A stretch of DNA of 64,000 nt from Nocardia flavorosea (GCF_015477805.1 NZ_JADLQL010000003.1:62001-126000); one strand, 5' to 3'; counted from the stretch's first letter, positions 45,457 to 53,670 are shown. Notes: generated by a model from the sequence alone, not told the origin. Translations and numbers: made by a program.

Positions 45457-46793
45457 CATGCCTCCCGCGGGTCGAGGGTGCGGGCCAGCCGGAACCCGGA
45501 GAAGATCTGCCGGCGGATCGGATGATCCCAATTGCGGAAGGTGCCGCGGCAGGCGACGGGGTCGGTGCCGAACGACCCACCCCGCAGCACCCGGTAGTCA
45601 CCGCCGAAGAACACCTCCGAGTATTCGCGGTAGGGGAAGGCCCGGAATCCGGGATACGGGTGGAATCCGGAGGAGGTCCATTCCCAGACATCGCCGATGA
45701 GCTGATGCACACCCGCCGGCGAAGCGCCCGCCGGATAGGCGCCGATATCGGCCGGTTCCAGATGCCGCTGGCCCAGGTTGGCGGTGGCGGGGCCGGGGTC
45801 GGTGTCACCCCACGGGTAGGCGCGGGTGCGGCCGGTGGCCGGGTCGTAGCGGGCCGCTTTCTCCCATTCCGCTTCGGTGGGCAGGCGTTTACCCGCCCAG
45901 GTGGCGTACGCCTGCGCTTCGAACCAGCACACGTGCACCACGGGCTGTTGCGGCCGTAGCGGGCGGCGCACTCCGAATACGCGCCGCCACCACTGGCCCG
46001 CGGTGTCCCGCTCCCAGAACTGGGGTGCGGTGAGCCCGGCCTCCTGCCGATGCGCCCAGCCGCGTTCGGACCACAGTTCACGCCGGTCGTATCCGCCGTC
46101 GGCGACGAATTCCAGGTACTGCCCGTTGCTGATCGGCGCGGCATCGATCGCGAATGCCGGGATGTGCACGGGATGAGCCGGGCGTTCGTTGTCCAGGGCC
46201 CACGGGGCGGTGGAGGTGCCCATGACGAACTCGCCCGCCGGTACAACGACCTCTCCGCGTACCGCACTGCCGGCGGCCGGTGGTGCGGGGGCGGACAGCA
46301 CCGGGGGTCCGGCGCGTAGCTGATGGGTGGCCAGCATGGTTTCGTCGTGCTGCTGTTCGTGCTGGGCGATCATGCCGAAGGCGAAACCGCCGTCGACCAG
46401 TTCGCCGCCCTGTAGTGGGCTGCGTTCGAGCACATCCCACACCTTTTCCCGCACGGTGCCCACATACCCGCGGGCCTCGCCGGGATTCAGCAGCGGTAGT
46501 TGCGGACGGTTCCGCCGGGCGTGTTTGAACGCGTCGTACAGTTCGTCGATATCGGCGCGTACCGGGTCGCGGCCGCCGACATCGCGGACCAGCCACAGCT
46601 CCTCCTGATTGCCGATATGGGCCAGATCCCACACCAGTGGGCTCATCAACCGGGAATGCTGGGCAGTGAGTTCGGCCTCGTCCACACAATCGGTGAGCGC
46701 GGCGGTCCGTTGCCGGGCCCGCAGCAGGGCCGACGCGATATGTTCGCGCAGCCGCTCGGTATCGGATCGTTCGGCGTAGTGCTGGATGGTCAC
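45456..46793 (-). CDS. egtB: Iron-dependent hercynine sulfoxide synthase EgtB
   Basis: 445 residues from the GTG at 46793. An N-terminal DinB-like domain (residues 1-155) has the iron ligands in HEQQHDE (H-x3-H-x-E) and a His in LVWDLAHIGNQEE. The C-terminal formylglycine-generating-like domain (from ~190) has GEFVMGTS, PVVHVCWFEAQAYATWAGKRLPTEAEWEKAARY, and WEWTSS, RGGSFGT, FSGFRLAR. It joins gamma-glutamylcysteine to hercynine with oxygen. The upstream neighbour egtA is 450 bases away, an unusually large gap holding a tRNA-like remnant. Confidence 0.96.
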   Translation of the reverse strand: MTIQHYAERSDTERLREHIASALLRARQRTAALTDCVDEAELTAQHSRLMSPLVWDLAHIGNQEELWLVRDVGGRDPVRADIDELYDAFKHARRNRPQLPLLNPGEARGYVGTVREKVWDVLERSPLQGGELVDGGFAFGMIAQHEQQHDETMLATHQLRAGPPVLSAPAPPAAGSAVRGEVVVPAGEFVMGTSTAPWALDNERPAHPVHIPAFAIDAAPISNGQYLEFVADGGYDRRELWSERGWAHRQEAGLTAPQFWERDTAGQWWRRVFGVRRPLRPQQPVVHVCWFEAQAYATWAGKRLPTEAEWEKAARYDPATGRTRAYPWGDTDPGPATANLGQRHLEPADIGAYPAGASPAGVHQLIGDVWEWTSSGFHPYPGFRAFPYREYSEVFFGGDYRVLRGGSFGTDPVACRGTFRNWDHPIRRQIFSGFRLARTLDPREA

Positions 46794-46904
46794 GTGATCA
46801 CTCCGCTCCACAGCAGGGAACAGGTGTCCCCGGGTGTACGAATGCGCCGCACCTGGGCAGTAGCGGCCACAACAGTCGGGCGGAACCCCGCCGGGGGTCG
46901 AGGG

Positions 46905-46951
46905 TCGGGGTAAGGGGAATCGAACCCCTGACCCCCACACTGTCGATGTGG
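46905..46951 (-). pseudogene. tRNA 3'-half remnant between egtB and egtA
   Basis: On the minus strand: CCACA-TCGACAG-TGTGG (an anticodon-arm-like hairpin), a five-base GGGTC variable region, the canonical T arm AGGGG-TTCGATT-CCCCT, then TACCCCGA as a 3' acceptor strand. The required 5' acceptor strand (CGGGGTA) and D arm are absent upstream, and loop position 33 is C instead of T. It is therefore not a working tRNA, but a 3'-half fragment of the sort left by integration at tRNA genes. It lies in the 450-base gap (46794-47243) between egtB and egtA, which otherwise holds no gene. Confidence 0.5.
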
Positions 46952-47243
46952 GTGTGGTCAGCCGGGCCGTCGCCGGATCGGGCGGGCCCGGCCGGCCGGC
47001 GGCAGCCGACCGAATCGATGCGCCGAGCAACCCTGATCACCGTGGCCGCCGGGTGCCCCGCCACACCGGCTCCCGGTTGCAGAACTGCTGAATCGCTGTG
47101 GGCCGCGCGCAGCATACGGCCCACATTGTTCGCTGCTTCGGTGCTCGGCTGGGTGACGGCGGCAGTGCGGAGCCGGTGTGGCGAGCAGCTGTACGCTTTC
47201 GGATGCCGTGGCGGTGAGCCTGCACGGAACCGCCGGCGGCGGT

Positions 47244-48539
47244 TCATGAGATCCCCGCCGGCTGTGCGCCGGCCGCGCAACGGTGCAGGGCCGCGTGCAG
47301 TTCCGGCGCGGGTGCCCCGCTGTGCGCGATCGCGACTTCCAGCAGCGCGACCGCGGCGGCGCGTAGTTGCGGATCGGCGAGGCCGTGGCGGGCGGCGTCC
47401 AGCCAGCGGTCCGTGGTGCCCGCCGCGGCGGCGGTGGCGTCGGCGACGGCGGCCGGGGTGGACAGCAGGGCGTGCAGTACCGCAATCGGTACTTTCCAGT
47501 CTTCACCGGGCTGGGCGTCGAGGTAGCGGATTTCGAAGTATCCGGCCGGGCGGACCGGGGGGAACAGGGTGGTGAGGTGGTAGCGGAGATCGTCGAGGTT
47601 CGGTCGGCGGCCGAGCTCGTCGTCCAGGCCGCCCGAGAGCCAATCGGCGAACGTGGCGCCCTCGGGTGCCCGCCAGGCGACCCCCGGCCGGGCAGGACCC
47701 GCATCACAGCGGCGCACGCACAGCAGCGGCGCGTCGAGTGCCCAGCGGGCGTAGCCGGTGATCGGGTCGGACCAGTCGGCGACCGGGGGGCAGGCACGGG
47801 CCGGATCCAGATGCAACCAGGTGCGCATGCGTTGCGAAGCCCATTCTCCGGAAGGGGCGCCGCGCAGAACGGGTGAGCAGGCGAAGGCGGCTATCAGCGC
47901 GGGGCCCAGGGCGTGCAGCGCAGTCCAGCGGGCGGTGAGTTCGGTCCGGTCGGCGCCGATATCCACGCTGATCTGCGCGGCCGCCGTATTGCTCATCATC
48001 AGCCGGCCGAACGGGCCGATCCGGCCGAAATAGTCCTCCATGGCCTGATAGCGCGGTAGCCGTAACTGGCAGCGGGGTGCGCGGGCCGGATCGGCCGCGG
48101 CGGAGACCATCCGGATCGACCGGGAATCGAGGAGTTCGCGCAGGCGCCGGTAATCGGTGCCGAGGCGGGCGCACAGCTCGGCCGGGTCGGGAACGGGGAC
48201 GCTGGAGAGTTCGATCTGCCCGCCGGGTTCGACGGTGACCCGGCTGCCGCCGGACAGCGGCTCGGCCGGGGAATCGGGAGCGATGGAGTGGGGTGCGTGC
48301 GGGCCGAGGGCCTGCGCGAGAAGAGCGGCGGTGGGGCGGCGCCCGGCGAACGAACCGCGACCGGCGGCGGTACCGGGGCGGTGGACGGTGAACCATTCGA
48401 GTTCTGCGCCGATGAGCATCGGCGGACCGAGTTTGAAACAGACACCGCCGAGGAACGCTTCGGCCGCCGCGCGGCTGCTGAGGGCCGGGTGTGGGGATGA
48501 GTCGCTGGCCGATTCCGGATGTTCGAGGGTGACCGCCAT
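47244..48539 (-). CDS. egtA: Glutamate-cysteine ligase EgtA
   Basis: 431 residues; ATG at 48539 with GGGAGG five bases upstream. GCS2-family ATP-grasp-like ligase making gamma-glutamylcysteine for ergothioneine. GAELEWFTV (substrate glutamates), VEPGGQIELSS, MSNTAAAQISVDIG and PAGYFEIRYLDAQPGEDW are family motifs. The C-terminal ~80 residues are a helical Ala-rich extension. It belongs with egtBCD but is separated from egtB by a gap that holds a tRNA scar. Confidence 0.93.
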   Translation of the reverse strand: MAVTLEHPESASDSSPHPALSSRAAAEAFLGGVCFKLGPPMLIGAELEWFTVHRPGTAAGRGSFAGRRPTAALLAQALGPHAPHSIAPDSPAEPLSGGSRVTVEPGGQIELSSVPVPDPAELCARLGTDYRRLRELLDSRSIRMVSAAADPARAPRCQLRLPRYQAMEDYFGRIGPFGRLMMSNTAAAQISVDIGADRTELTARWTALHALGPALIAAFACSPVLRGAPSGEWASQRMRTWLHLDPARACPPVADWSDPITGYARWALDAPLLCVRRCDAGPARPGVAWRAPEGATFADWLSGGLDDELGRRPNLDDLRYHLTTLFPPVRPAGYFEIRYLDAQPGEDWKVPIAVLHALLSTPAAVADATAAAAGTTDRWLDAARHGLADPQLRAAAVALLEVAIAHSGAPAPELHAALHRCAAGAQPAGIS

Positions 48540-48734
48540 ACCAACCTCCCTGCGGTTTGCCGTGCTGCGTCTCGCGCGTATCGGTCGCCGGTGCTATCCG
48601 TGTTTCGTATTCGGTCGTCGGAAGCCGGCCGGGCTACGCGGCCGGCCGGTTGGTGCGTGGAATCCAGCGTAGCGACGGGCACAGACACATTTTGAGCGCG
48701 AACTCGTCACGGGATCGGCACTAGTGTCGGGCGT

Positions 48735-49907
48735 ATGGTCGATGAGCAGCGAGTACGTGCCGATACGCCCGGCGTCGGAAACGGCGCCGTTTTCCTGGAC
48801 AGTGCGGGATCCTCGCTCCCGCCGCGGGTGGTCACCGAAACCGTGATCGATCATCTGCGCCGGGAAGCGGAGATCGGCGGCTACCGGGCCGCCAACGAAC
48901 GGCTCGACGATCTGGCGGGGGTGAAGACGGCGATCGCGGAACTGATCAACGCGACTCCCGGCACCATCGCCCTCAGCGACAGCGCTACCCGCGCCTGGAC
49001 CGATTTCTTCTACGCCGTCCCCTTGCGACCCGGCGACCGTATCCTCATCTCCGGCGCCGACTACGCCAGCAACGCCATCGCCGCGTTGCAGCGGGCACAC
49101 GCCACCGGCGCCCGAGTGGAACGGATCCCGGACGACGCGGAGGGCCGCATCGATATCGAAGCGCTCGACGCGATGATGGACGAACGGGTGCGGCTGGTTT
49201 CGCTGCTGCACGTCCCTACCAACGGCGGTCTGGTGAATCCGGTGTCCGCCGCCGCGCGGATCGCGCGCGCCGGTGGCGCATTCGTCGTGCTCGACGCCTG
49301 TCAATCCGCCGGACAGCTCCCGCTCGACGTCGTCGACCTGGGCGTGGACGCGCTCTCGGCCACCGGCCGGAAATGGCTGCGCGGTCCCCGCGGCACCGGA
49401 TTCCTCTATCTGCGGCCGGAATTGGCGGCTTCGCTGGAACCCGGCCGGCTCGACCTGCACAGCGCCGCGTGGACCGCCCCGGACGAATACCGGATGGCGT
49501 CCGACGCCTCCCGTTTCGAATTCTGGGAGCACGATGTGGCGGCCCGCCTCGGGCTCGGCGCGGCCGTACGCTATCTTCTCGATCTCGGACCCGATCAGGT
49601 CTATACCGCGATCGCCGAGCGCGCCGACTATCTGCGGGGCGCGCTCGGCGAGTTGCCGGGGGTGCGGGTGCGGGATCTGGGTGTCGAGCACAGCGGCATC
49701 GTGTCGTTCACGGTCGACGGCGTCGCATCGGTCGATGTGCGGGACCGGCTCGGGGACTCCGACATCACGGTGACGGTCAGTCATGCGAGTTCGACCCTGC
49801 TCGATATGTCGGCCCGCGGGCTCGATTCGGTGGTCCGCGCCTCCCCGCACTGCTTCGTCAGCCGAGACGAACTCGACCGATTCGTCGCCGTCCTCTCGGC
49901 GCTGTAA
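48735..49907 (+). CDS. Class V aminotransferase-fold PLP enzyme, egtE candidate
   Basis: 390 residues. GGYRAANERLDDL near residue 50, DACQSAGQLPLDVVDLGVDALSATGRKWLRGPRGTGFLYL with the PLP lysine (GRKW), and EFWEHDVAARLGLGAAV match the cysteine-desulfurase/EgtE branch of fold type I enzymes. In mycobacteria EgtE is the C-S lyase that finishes ergothioneine and is encoded with egtABCD. Here the gene is divergent from egtA, 195 bases away. Motifs agree with EgtE in order but a freestanding desulfurase or kynureninase-like role is possible; no recA-type partner is adjacent. Confidence 0.6.
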   Translation: MVDEQRVRADTPGVGNGAVFLDSAGSSLPPRVVTETVIDHLRREAEIGGYRAANERLDDLAGVKTAIAELINATPGTIALSDSATRAWTDFFYAVPLRPGDRILISGADYASNAIAALQRAHATGARVERIPDDAEGRIDIEALDAMMDERVRLVSLLHVPTNGGLVNPVSAAARIARAGGAFVVLDACQSAGQLPLDVVDLGVDALSATGRKWLRGPRGTGFLYLRPELAASLEPGRLDLHSAAWTAPDEYRMASDASRFEFWEHDVAARLGLGAAVRYLLDLGPDQVYTAIAERADYLRGALGELPGVRVRDLGVEHSGIVSFTVDGVASVDVRDRLGDSDITVTVSHASSTLLDMSARGLDSVVRASPHCFVSRDELDRFVAVLSAL

Positions 49908-49987
49908 CGGCACCACCGCACCCGAAGGTGTGGGTATGGCCTGCCTGGATCCGGTATGACATGCGGCGCCGGTGAGCGCTATAGTGG

Positions 49988-50005
49988 TAACTATCTATCT
50001 AGTTA
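49988..50005. promoter_or_regulatory. Inverted repeat upstream of the toxin-antitoxin pair
   Basis: TAACTA (49988-49993) and its exact complement TAGTTA (50000-50005) around a six-base spacer, 15 bases before the antitoxin ATG. It overlaps an AT-rich stretch that looks like a -10 region, as expected for an autoregulatory Phd operator. Confidence 0.6.
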
Positions 50006-50020
50006 GAAGTGGTGAGTGCC

Positions 50021-50275
50021 ATGTCGGTTGTGTCTTCTACTGAGTTCAACCAGCGCCCCAGCGAGATCAAGTCGATGAGCGAGCGGGAGCCGGTGTTCGT
50101 CACCGAGCGCGGCCGCACCACCACGGTGGTGCTGTCCGCCGCGGAGTACGAGCGACTGCGTCATCCGGTGCCGGCCACCACCCTCTACGACCTGCTGGCC
50201 GCCGAGGCCGACGATGTAGAACTCGACGTCTCGCGCGACCGTTCCCCCGGCTCGGTACCGGATCTGGAGGACTGA
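50021..50275 (+). CDS. Phd/YefM-type antitoxin
   Basis: 84 residues from the ATG at 50021. The N-terminal SSTEFNQRPSEIKSMSEREPVFVTERGRTTTVVLSAAEYERL is the Phd/YefM DNA-binding fold, and the acidic tail is the probable toxin-binding part. It is encoded six bases before the PIN toxin, the usual order for a type II toxin-antitoxin operon, and has a palindrome over its promoter. Confidence 0.88.
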   Translation: MSVVSSTEFNQRPSEIKSMSEREPVFVTERGRTTTVVLSAAEYERLRHPVPATTLYDLLAAEADDVELDVSRDRSPGSVPDLED

Positions 50276-50281
50276 TCAGGC

Positions 50282-50710
50282 GTGCTGTATCTGCTGGATA
50301 CCAACGTCGTCTCCGAGGCCCGCAAGAGGCCCCATCGTCGCGATCGGTTGTTCGACGAATGGATGCGCTCGGTCGATGCCGTGGACACCTACCTGTCGGT
50401 TATCACCGTGGGCGAGGTGACTGCCGGGGTGCTGTCCAAGGAACGCAAGGATCCGGCTGCCGGCGCGGTTCTGCGGAGCTGGTTGCGCGACGACCTTCTG
50501 CCCGCCTGGAACGGCCGCATCCTGCCCGTGGATCAGCGGGTTGCTCAACGTGAGGCCGAACTACAGGTGCCCGACCCCAAACCCAAGGCCGATGCGCTGA
50601 TTGCGGCCACCGCTGCAGTCCACGGTATGGCGCTGGCGACCCGTAATGTCGCCGACTTCGCGGGAACCGGGGTCCGTATCGTCAATCCCTGGGACCCGTC
50701 CACCCATTGA
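50282..50710 (+). CDS. PIN-domain toxin (FitB/VapC type)
   Basis: 142 residues from a GTG six bases after the antitoxin. The acidic active-site residues are present: Asp in LLDTNVVSE (residue 6), Glu in SVITVGEV, Asp in KADALIAATA and Asp in TRNVADF. RNA cleavage is expected. The length and YLLDTNVVSEARK start are closer to FitB than to VapC. Its 3' end overlaps by 29 bases the end of a convergent gene of the next cassette. Confidence 0.9.
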   Translation: MLYLLDTNVVSEARKRPHRRDRLFDEWMRSVDAVDTYLSVITVGEVTAGVLSKERKDPAAGAVLRSWLRDDLLPAWNGRILPVDQRVAQREAELQVPDPKPKADALIAATAAVHGMALATRNVADFAGTGVRIVNPWDPSTH

Positions 50711-51101
50711 TGCGACAGTACGACCACCTCGAGCCGAGTAGCGCCCGCAGGCGTGCGAAAGGTCCTCGGGTTCGGGGAAACGTGGTGTCGTCCACGATCA
50801 CCGGTGTCATCGTGCACAAGGCGCGCAGTTGTGTGCCGGGTAGGTGGCCCGGCGTCGCGATGATCACCGCTTCGGCGCCGGTCCGGTCGAGCGTGGTGCG
50901 CAGTGTCGTGAGATGGTCCGGTCTGGGGTTCGCCGGGAGTTCGACCAGCCACCGTAGTCGGTAGCCGTGGGCGATAGCGGTCAACCGTAGGCGCGCAGTG
51001 ACGAACCCGCGGTGCCCGCACAGGTCTGTGCGCAGGTAGCCGATGGCTGTCGGCTGTGCGCCGAGTACGGACGGGCAGACGTAGGGTTCGTGGCCGGTCA
51101 A
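50682..51101 (-). CDS. Resolvase-like mini-protein 2
   Basis: About 139 residues starting at the TTG at 51101, which overlaps the upstream stop (TTGA) and has GGAGG seven bases before it. TAIGYLRTDLCG, AHGYRLRWLVEL and RTGAEAVIIATPGHLPG follow the strand-helix pattern of a serine-resolvase N-terminal domain, but the catalytic serine is not in place. Paralogous to the upstream 109-residue protein (TAIxYLxxxLCG, AHGY/F, GxxAVI). The tail is arginine-rich (RLRALLGSRWSYCR). Function unknown; likely coupled to mini-protein 1. Confidence 0.65.
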   Translation of the reverse strand: MTGHEPYVCPSVLGAQPTAIGYLRTDLCGHRGFVTARLRLTAIAHGYRLRWLVELPANPRPDHLTTLRTTLDRTGAEAVIIATPGHLPGTQLRALCTMTPVIVDDTTFPRTRGPFARLRALLGSRWSYCRINGWTGPRD

Positions 51102-51427
51102 CAGTAGACCTCCGGTGTCGCCGGTATCCACCGGTCGACCTCGCCGCGGCGATACCACCCGTACGGGTGGACGATCATCAGCCCGCACCGTTCGAGCACC
51201 ACCGGTGCGCGGAAGCCGATATGTTCCACGGTCGGTGTCACAATTGCGTCGCCGCCGAGCAATTCCGATTTTCGTAATGTCCACGGCAGTACATCCACAC
51301 CCGATTCCAGTACGACCCGCGCGATGGTGAATCCGTGCGCGCGGGCGAAATCGCGGCATTCGGCTTCGAGATGCTGTTGTATTGCGCCACAAAGGCTTTT
51401 GTTCAGGTATACGATTGCAGTGGGCAT
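51098..51427 (-). CDS. Resolvase-like mini-protein 1
   Basis: 109 residues from the ATG at 51427. TAIVYLNKSLCGAIQQHLEAECRDFARAHGFTIARVVLESG has the length and secondary-structure pattern of a serine-recombinase catalytic-domain N terminus, but Ser and Arg of the active site are missing and a Cys occurs where the RVS motif would end. It is translationally coupled to mini-protein 2 and divergent from the XRE regulator, with a 12-bp perfect inverted repeat in between. Similar small proteins are, in my recollection, common in Nocardia accessory regions, but no function is known. Confidence 0.65.
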   Translation of the reverse strand: MPTAIVYLNKSLCGAIQQHLEAECRDFARAHGFTIARVVLESGVDVLPWTLRKSELLGGDAIVTPTVEHIGFRAPVVLERCGLMIVHPYGWYRRGEVDRWIPATPEVYC

Positions 51428-51504
51428 GACTCTGCCTTTCTTGAAGAGGCGATGGGATGCAGCCCGGCGCAGGGTCCGACGGGGAGTAGCGGCCGCTGTC
51501 GGAC

Positions 51505-51541
51505 CACCGGTTCCACAACGCTCCTGGTAGTGGAACCGGTG
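51505..51541. promoter_or_regulatory. Perfect 12-bp inverted repeat between divergent genes
   Basis: CACCGGTTCCAC (51505-51516) and its exact complement GTGGAACCGGTG (51530-51541) around 13 bases. Further half-sites are GTGGAACCG at 51610 and GTTCCACAACG at 51696; the latter is an exact repeat of the left-arm junction. The spread suggests an operator array for the XRE regulator acting on both transcripts. Confidence 0.65.
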
Positions 51542-51734
51542 TCACCCAATGGCTTTCGGGAGATTTCCGGCGCCGGGCGCGAAATCAGTAGACCGGAACA
51601 GTGCGATATGTGGAACCGCCTCGGTGGAGATTCCTGCCCCCATCAGCCCGGCAACCGTGCCGGGCCGCTTCCGGCATTGTGTTCCGGGCCGGAGTGTTCC
51701 ACAACGGAATTCGATAATTAGGAAAGGCAATAAG

Positions 51735-52622
51735 ATGGCGGGTGGATCCACACTCCCGAAACGAGCACTCGGCCGCGAACTGCGCCGGCTGCGCGAACGC
51801 AGCGGCACCAACCAGGCCGCCGCGGCCCGCGCGATAGAGGTGAGTCCGCAGACGATCGGACGCCTGGAAGACGGCCACGCCTCCCGGCCCACAACACTGC
51901 AGATCAACGGACTGTGCGACCGGTACGGGGCCTCGAACGAGGAACGTCGGTTCCTCCTGGACCTGCTACAGGATTCACGGACAGCGAAGCAGAGCGGAGG
52001 TGGTTGGTGGCGGGCTTACGCCGACCAGATCCCTGCTGATTTCAACCATTATCTGAGCCTGGAAGAAGCCGCCACGCGGGTGACCACATGGCAGGAGACC
52101 CTGCTCCCGGGACTCATGCAGATCCCGGAGTACCGGCGCGAGATGATCTGGACCGAAAGCCCGCAACTTGCTCCCGATGACGTCGAGCGTCGCATAGCTG
52201 TGTCCGAGCAGCGACTGAAGAACCTGCACAACAGCAAGTTCCAGTTGAATGCACTCCTGTCCGAGTCGGTATTGCGGCATGGAGTCGGCGGCTCGGCAGT
52301 TATGCCGCGCCAACTGAGACACCTCCTGGCGCTGGGCGAAACGGCGAACGTGAGTATCCGGGTCGTACCTTTCCGGGCACGGAGCCTGGTGGGTCTTCTG
52401 GTGCGGTCCTTCGTGTTCCTCGAGTTCGAAGTTATGCCGAACGTTCGGTTGACGGAGCCGCCTGTGGTCTATGTGGAAGGTTTCACCGGCAGTCTCTACC
52501 TCGAACGACGCGAGGAGGTCATGCAGTACAGGGCCGCCGCCGAAGAGATCGAGCGTGTAGCGTTGAGCGAGCAGGAAACCAGAGCGTTGATCGCGAAGGT
52601 TGCGAAGGAGTTCGAGACGTGA
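51735..52622 (+). CDS. XRE-family regulator with DUF5753
   Basis: 295 residues from the ATG at 51735, with AGGAAAGG nine bases upstream. Residues 10-65 are a Cro/C1-type HTH (LGRELRRLRERSGTNQAAAARAIEVSPQTIGRLEDG). Residues ~105-285 are the DUF5753 domain (WWRAYADQIPADFNHYLSLEEAATRVTTWQETLLPGLMQIPEYRREM). It pairs with the DUF397 gene, with which it overlaps by four bases, the standard actinobacterial XRE-DUF397 couple (in Streptomyces, Bld-type regulators). Confidence 0.92.
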   Translation: MAGGSTLPKRALGRELRRLRERSGTNQAAAARAIEVSPQTIGRLEDGHASRPTTLQINGLCDRYGASNEERRFLLDLLQDSRTAKQSGGGWWRAYADQIPADFNHYLSLEEAATRVTTWQETLLPGLMQIPEYRREMIWTESPQLAPDDVERRIAVSEQRLKNLHNSKFQLNALLSESVLRHGVGGSAVMPRQLRHLLALGETANVSIRVVPFRARSLVGLLVRSFVFLEFEVMPNVRLTEPPVVYVEGFTGSLYLERREEVMQYRAAAEEIERVALSEQETRALIAKVAKEFET

Positions 52623-52822
52623 AAACCGACCCGAGCAATGCGCGTTGGTTCAAGAGCCGTCACAGCGGTCCCTCTCGGGACTGTGTCGAAGTCGCGGGAC
52701 TCGGTTCTGAGTCGGTCGGAGTCCGGGACAGCAAGAGCCCGACTGGGCCTGTGCTCGTATTTCCCCGATCCGAGTGGCAGGTGTTCTTGAACGCCGCCCG
52801 GAAGGGCGCGTTCGATCGTTAG
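52619..52822 (+). CDS. DUF397 protein
   Basis: 67 residues from the GTG of a GTGA overlap with the XRE gene. The whole protein is the DUF397 domain: ARWFKSRHSGPSRDCVEVAG, VGVRDSKSPTGPVLVFPRSEWQVFL. DUF397 partners antagonise their neighbouring XRE regulator in characterised Streptomyces pairs, acting like antitoxin or anti-regulator proteins. Translational coupling supports a stoichiometric complex. Confidence 0.92.
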   Translation: MKTDPSNARWFKSRHSGPSRDCVEVAGLGSESVGVRDSKSPTGPVLVFPRSEWQVFLNAARKGAFDR

Positions 52823-52831
52823 TGGGTCTGG

Positions 52832-52860
52832 GGTCCCGGCTGCCGATGGTGGTCGGGACC
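52832..52860 (+). terminator. Possible hairpin terminator after DUF397
   Basis: GGTCCCG (52832-52838) pairs with CGGGACC (52854-52860). The loop of 15 bases is long and no T-tract follows, so the call is tentative. The remaining bases to 53089 hold no gene. Confidence 0.35.
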
Positions 52861-53089
52861 ACGGTCGGGGGAGCGGGCCCCGATACCCAGCTCTTCTGAG
52901 GGGGCCACCAGGGGGAGGCTCGATCCCGAAGGTCGGTGTACGTAGGTCATCCAACGGCCTGGTTCAGGGGGCGTTGTCAGTTGCTCATCTCATTGGACGT
53001 TGTGTCCGAATCCGGTGGAACCGCGGGGCGATGAGGTGCGTCCTATAGTGATGACGGGGTAATCCGCCGCACCGACACAGGGGAGATCC

Positions 53090-53641
53090 ATGCGAACCGC
53101 AGTCCTCATCCGGGCCACGCTTGTCGCAGTGGCCGCGGCGGCATCGGCAACCGGGTGCACTTCGAGCACAGCGGGAACCGCCACCGAGACCGCCGTGCCG
53201 ACGACCACCGAGGTCGTCGAGGTCTTCAATCCCTGCACTGAGTTGTCGGACCAGCTTTTGGCCGAAATCGGGTTGGATGCGTCCACCGAACGGGTGGTGA
53301 CCGATGCACCTGAAGGTGCCACCAGTTGGCGTGTTTGCGCCTGGGAGCAACCTGATGCACTGGTTCGGGTCACCGTCATGTCGACGTCGCACACTCTCGA
53401 CGATGCGCGAGCCAACGACAACCTGATCGAAAAGGTCGAAACCACGGTCGGCGCCCGGGCCGCACTGCAGTCCAAGGACCGGGCCGAGACCCCCGGCAAA
53501 GCTTGTTACACCTCCTTCGAAGCTGAACAGGGAATGTTCGAGATCAAAGCGTCCTGGTTCGACGCGGACGACTGGACCCGGGATATCTGCGAGGTCTCCG
53601 GCGAGTACGCAGCGGCCTTCGAACCGCATCTCCCGAAATAG
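53090..53641 (+). CDS. DUF3558 lipoprotein
   Basis: 183 residues. Signal peptide with the lipobox SATGC (Cys22), so a membrane-anchored lipoprotein. The DUF3558 domain begins FNPCTELSDQLLAEIGLD and continues through SWRVCAWEQPDALVRVTVMS and GKACYTSFEAEQGMFEI with its paired cysteines. DUF3558 lipoproteins are abundant in mycolata and often encoded next to ESX-substrate-like genes, as here: the following three genes are WXG100-like, PPE-like and EspG. Function unknown. Confidence 0.9.
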   Translation: MRTAVLIRATLVAVAAAASATGCTSSTAGTATETAVPTTTEVVEVFNPCTELSDQLLAEIGLDASTERVVTDAPEGATSWRVCAWEQPDALVRVTVMSTSHTLDDARANDNLIEKVETTVGARAALQSKDRAETPGKACYTSFEAEQGMFEIKASWFDADDWTRDICEVSGEYAAAFEPHLPK

Positions 53642-53670
53642 CCACCCAGCAGCCCAGGAAGACCCGACAC

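Noticed and set aside
46905..46951. Intact tRNA gene
   Set aside because: The 5' acceptor strand and D arm are missing and loop position 33 is C, so only a 3'-half remnant is claimed.
50682..51545. Single 287-residue gene
   Set aside because: The upstream half is Arg/Pro-rich shadow sequence overlapping the 109-residue ORF. The real start is the TTG at 51101, coupled to the upstream stop and preceded by GGAGG.
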